A stretch of 64,000 nt of DNA from Brevibacillus sp. SYP-B805 (GTDB lineage: Bacteria; Bacillota; Bacilli; Brevibacillales; Brevibacillaceae): the NCBI RefSeq assembly GCF_011059135.1, contig NZ_JAALGD010000019.1, positions 1 to 64,000 on the forward strand. The letters run 5' to 3'. Under the pieces are notes generated by a model. That model was not told the origin of the DNA. It saw only the letters and a list, made by a program, of their open reading frames with translations, and made no database searches. Position numbers and translations under genes: made by a program. Numbering within the stretch: position 1 is the first letter of the stretch; each line of letters starts with the position of its first letter. Positions 60,451-64,000 of this stretch are shown in pieces.

Positions 60451-61745
60451 TGCTGGCCAGCCTGTCCAACATTTTTAAGATAGGCGACTTGCGTCGGAAG
60501 GTGCTCTTCACCCTCATGATGCTGGTCGTCTTCCGAATTGGAAGTTTCATTCCGGTGCCCAATGTCAATGTAGAACTGCTTGAGCAGAATGCCAGCACGC
60601 TGCTGGGATTTCTGAACACCTTTTCCGGCGGGGCGTTGAAAAAATTCTCGATCTTCGCGATGGGGATTATGCCCTACATCACGGCCTCGATCATCATGCA
60701 GCTGCTCTCCATGGAAGTGGTGCCGAAGTTTACGCAGTGGGCCCGTGAAGGGGAAGTGGGACGGCGCAAGATCGCGACGGTGACACGCTACTTCACGGTT
60801 GTTCTGAGCTTGATCCAATCCGTCGGGATGACAATCGGATTTAACCGAATGGCTCCCGGCCTTCTCACAGACACATCCTGGACCAGTTACGCGTTGATCG
60901 CCATTACGCTGACGGCCGGCACATCCCTGTTGATGTGGATGGGTGAGCAGATTACGGAGAAAGGGATCGGAAACGGAATTTCCATCATCATCGTGGCAGG
61001 GATCGTGGCCGCAATTCCTGGCGGTATCACCACGATCATCCAGACACAGTTCAGCGATCCGAACCAAAACATCTTCTTCAGCATCGTGAAGATGGTGATC
61101 GTGCTTCTGGTGATCATTGCGATTATCGTGGGAGTTATTTTCATGCAGCAGGGCGTCCGGAAGATTCCGGTGCAGTATGCGAAACGAGTCATCGGACGCA
61201 AGATGTACGGGGGGCAATCCACCCACATCCCGCTCAAAATTAACTCTGCCGGGGTTATTCCGGTGATCTTTGCGATCTCGCTGGTCATCTTCCCGTCTAC
61301 GATCGCGCAGTTCTGGGCAGATGCTTCCGGCGTAGGCATCGCGAACTGGATCTATCAGAACTTCCAGGTAAGCGCGCCGCTTGGCATGACCCTGTACGCA
61401 TTTCTGATCATCGGGTTCACGTATTTTTACACCTTTGTGCAGATCAACCCTGTGCAAATGGCTGAAAACATGAAGAAAAACGGCGGCTATATTCCGGGTA
61501 TCCGCCCTGGCAAACACACCGAGGTTTACATTACCCGTACGTTGAATCGACTCACGTTGGCCGGTGCGCTGTTCCTTATGGCAATTTCGATCCTGCCGTT
61601 CTTCTTCAGCAAGCTGGCAAATCTGCCGCAGCAGATTTACATTGGAGGAACGTCTCTCTTGATCGTGATCGGTGTAACCCTCGACACGATGAAACAGATC
61701 GAAAGCCAGATGATTAAGCGCCACTACCAAGGGTTCATTCGTTAA
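60450..61745 (+). CDS. secY: Preprotein translocase subunit SecY
   Basis: The 431-residue channel subunit has ten predicted membrane helices. The plug region follows LNTFSGGALKKFSIFAMGI, and the signature GNGISIIIVAGI and the C5/C6 cytoplasmic loops are present. It forms the Sec channel with SecE (32,761) and SecG. It is coupled to rplO by a TAATG overlap. Confidence 0.96.
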   Translation: MLASLSNIFKIGDLRRKVLFTLMMLVVFRIGSFIPVPNVNVELLEQNASTLLGFLNTFSGGALKKFSIFAMGIMPYITASIIMQLLSMEVVPKFTQWAREGEVGRRKIATVTRYFTVVLSLIQSVGMTIGFNRMAPGLLTDTSWTSYALIAITLTAGTSLLMWMGEQITEKGIGNGISIIIVAGIVAAIPGGITTIIQTQFSDPNQNIFFSIVKMVIVLLVIIAIIVGVIFMQQGVRKIPVQYAKRVIGRKMYGGQSTHIPLKINSAGVIPVIFAISLVIFPSTIAQFWADASGVGIANWIYQNFQVSAPLGMTLYAFLIIGFTYFYTFVQINPVQMAENMKKNGGYIPGIRPGKHTEVYITRTLNRLTLAGALFLMAISILPFFFSKLANLPQQIYIGGTSLLIVIGVTLDTMKQIESQMIKRHYQGFIR

Positions 61746-62423
<678 letters not shown>

Positions 62424-62429
62424 GCGATA

Positions 62430-63176
62430 ATGATCATTCTAAAATCGAGAATGGAATTGGATGTCATGCGCGAAGCAGGACGCATCGTCGCTTTAACCCA
62501 TCAAGAGCTGTCCAAAGCAATAAAGCCAGGTGTGACGACGAAAGAGCTGGATGAATTGGCCGAAACGTTTATCCGCAGCAAAGGGGCTCTCCCGTCGTTC
62601 AAGGGCTATGGAGGCTTTCCCGGTAGTATCTGTACTTCAGTCAATGAAGAACTCGTACATGGCATCCCAGGAAAACGGACGTTGCAAGAAGGAGATATCA
62701 TCAGTCTCGACGTTGGCGCCTGCTTTCAGGGCTACCATGGAGACTCCGCTTGGACGTACGCAGTCGGTAAGATTTCCGAAGAAGATCAGCGCTTGTTGCA
62801 AGTGACAGAGGAGTCGTTGTACAAGGGGTTGGAAAAGGCGATCCCGGGAGAGCGGTTAACCGACATCTCCCATGCGATTCAAATCCATGCTGAAGCAGCC
62901 GGTTTCTCGATTGTACGGGAATACGTCGGGCATGGGATCGGGCAAAGCTTGCACGAAGATCCGCAGATACCCAACTTCGGACCTCCCGGACGGGGACCAC
63001 GTTTAAAGCCAGGAATGGTGTTGGCAATCGAACCGATGGTAAATGCCGGTGAGCGTTATGTCCGCACATTGGAGGACAATTGGACGGTCGTAACGGTGGA
63101 TGGAAAAAAATGTGCTCATTTTGAACACACCATCGCGATTACGGAAGACGGCTATGAGATATTGACCAAGGCGTAG
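62430..63176 (+). CDS. map: Methionine aminopeptidase type I
   Basis: The 248-residue metalloenzyme removes N-terminal methionine. Metal ligands are visible in [18 protein letters not shown] (two Asp), [13 protein letters not shown] (His), and the glutamates in LAIEPMVN and HFEHTI. It lacks the N-terminal zinc extension. It starts 7 bases after adk. Confidence 0.95.
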   Translation: MIILKSRMELDVMREAGRIVALTHQELSKAIKPGVTTKELDELAETFIRSKGALPSFKGYGGFPGSICTSVNEELVHGIPGKRTLQEGDIISLDVGACFQGYHGDSAWTYAVGKISEEDQRLLQVTEESLYKGLEKAIPGERLTDISHAIQIHAEAAGFSIVREYVGHGIGQSLHEDPQIPNFGPPGRGPRLKPGMVLAIEPMVNAGERYVRTLEDNWTVVTVDGKKCAHFEHTIAITEDGYEILTKA

Positions 63177-63333
63177 ACAAGAGTGATTGCTGCTTCGCGG
63201 GTGTTCAGGATTGTCGTCCAACGTGTTGACTTAAAGTCTCGCGTAGGCAGGTCGCTGATGGAAGCTGCGTAGGTTTATCGAGGAACACCACACTCATGGT
63301 CTGACTGAAGGACAGTGGAAAGGAGAGTAACGG

Positions 63334-63552
63334 ATGGCCAAGGACGACGTTATTGAAGTTGAAGGTACAGTGATTGAACCCCTTCCCAATGCGATGTTTC
63401 GGGTGGAATTGGAAAACGGACACAAAGTGCTGGCGCACGTATCCGGCAAAATCCGCATGCACTTCATCCGGATCCTGCCGGGGGATAAAGTAACGGTCGA
63501 ATTGTCGCCTTATGACTTGACGCGCGGTCGCATCACGTACCGCTATAAATGA
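63334..63552 (+). CDS. infA: Translation initiation factor IF-1
   Basis: The 72-residue OB-fold factor has [20 protein letters not shown] and the end [20 protein letters not shown] precedes the ATG. The 157 bases between map and infA hold no recognised gene; a KOW-domain gene found here in Bacillus subtilis is absent. Confidence 0.97.
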   Translation: MAKDDVIEVEGTVIEPLPNAMFRVELENGHKVLAHVSGKIRMHFIRILPGDKVTVELSPYDLTRGRITYRYK

Positions 63553-63575
63553 TAAGCCCCTAAAGAGGGAGGTAA

Positions 63576-63695
<120 letters not shown>

Positions 63696-63718
63696 TCTTA
63701 AGGAGGTGCTTTTGAAGA

Positions 63719-64000
63719 ATGGCACGTATTGCAGGCGTTGACTTGCCTCGCGAAAAACGCGTGGAAATTGCTCTTACCTACATTTTTGGTATCGGCCGTC
63801 CCACGTCCCAACGGATTTTGGCTGCGACTGGCATCAATCCGGACACTCGTGTGCGTGATCTGACGGAAGAAGAAGTAAGCAAGCTTCGGGATTACATCGA
63901 CAAGAACCTCAAGGTGGAAGGCGACCTGCGCCGTGAAGTCTCCCTCAACATCAAGCGTCTGATGGAGATCGGCTGCTATCGTGGAATCCGCCATCGCCGC
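63719..64000 (+). CDS. rpsM: 30S ribosomal protein S13 (partial, cut by the window end)
   Basis: The first 94 residues are present, starting [20 protein letters not shown] and reaching [10 protein letters not shown], the conserved rRNA-contact motif. The C-terminal tail lies beyond the window. AAGGAGGTG is 11 bases before the ATG. It begins the alpha operon part of the cluster. Confidence 0.96.
   Translation, partial: MARIAGVDLPREKRVEIALTYIFGIGRPTSQRILAATGINPDTRVRDLTEEEVSKLRDYIDKNLKVEGDLRREVSLNIKRLMEIGCYRGIRHRR

Noticed and set aside
63177-63333. A small KOW-domain gene between map and infA, as in Bacillus subtilis.
   Set aside because: No reading frame with a ribosome binding site or KOW-like residues is present in these 157 bases.

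Overview
The window comes from the chromosome of a moderately GC-rich Firmicute of the order Bacillales. The core gene order from ctsR to rpsM, the CtsR operator, the T-box ahead of cysE, the L10 leader and the AGGAGG-type ribosome binding sites all point there. The proteins look closest to Brevibacillus and relatives (Paenibacillaceae). That placement is from memory of family sequences and was not tested.

Layout. (1) 1-290: the 3' end of a 23S rRNA gene and two hairpin terminators, with no 5S gene following. (2) 292-12,633: an accessory nutrient-uptake locus. A substrate-binding lipoprotein and an M24 peptidase are read leftward. A long, tightly packed rightward operon encodes a dipeptide/glutathione-type ABC transporter (two permeases, two ATPases), a LytS/YesN-like two-component system, an SSS-family symporter, a split pair of CHR transporters and a cytosolic gamma-glutamyltransferase. 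(3) 12,836-14,641: a glycolipid glycosyltransferase and a HAD hydrolase. (4) 14,722-21,984: the ctsR-mcsA-mcsB-clpC stress operon, then radA and disA. (5) 22,096-24,688: pssA, a leftward gene for a small cysteine-containing protein, and the PIN/TRAM protein YacL. (6) 24,757-31,578: ispD-ispF-gltX, a cysteine T-box, cysE-cysS-mrnC-rlmB-rae1. (7) 31,590-36,831: sigH, rpmG-secE-nusG, rplK-rplA, rplJ-rplL and an rRNA methyltransferase gene. (8) 36,839-49,259: rpoB-rpoC, then an L7Ae-family gene and rpsL-rpsG-fusA-tuf. (9) 49,379-50,869: a small insertion between the str and S10 operons, with a perfect palindrome, an EamA exporter and a truncated haemoglobin. (10) 50,996-64,000: the S10-spc-alpha cluster from rpsJ to rpsM, with rpsM cut by the window end.

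Regions 3-10, apart from the small insertions, are core information-processing genes. The least explained material is the 292-12,633 locus, which looks like a regulated system for importing and breaking down gamma-glutamyl or other small peptides. The other unexplained material is a set of RNA structures between core genes: a terminator-type attenuator with a start-stop codon pair ahead of rpoB, alternative hairpins between rpsG and fusA, a hairpin inside the nusG ribosome-binding region, and an rRNA-like L1 site ahead of rplK.
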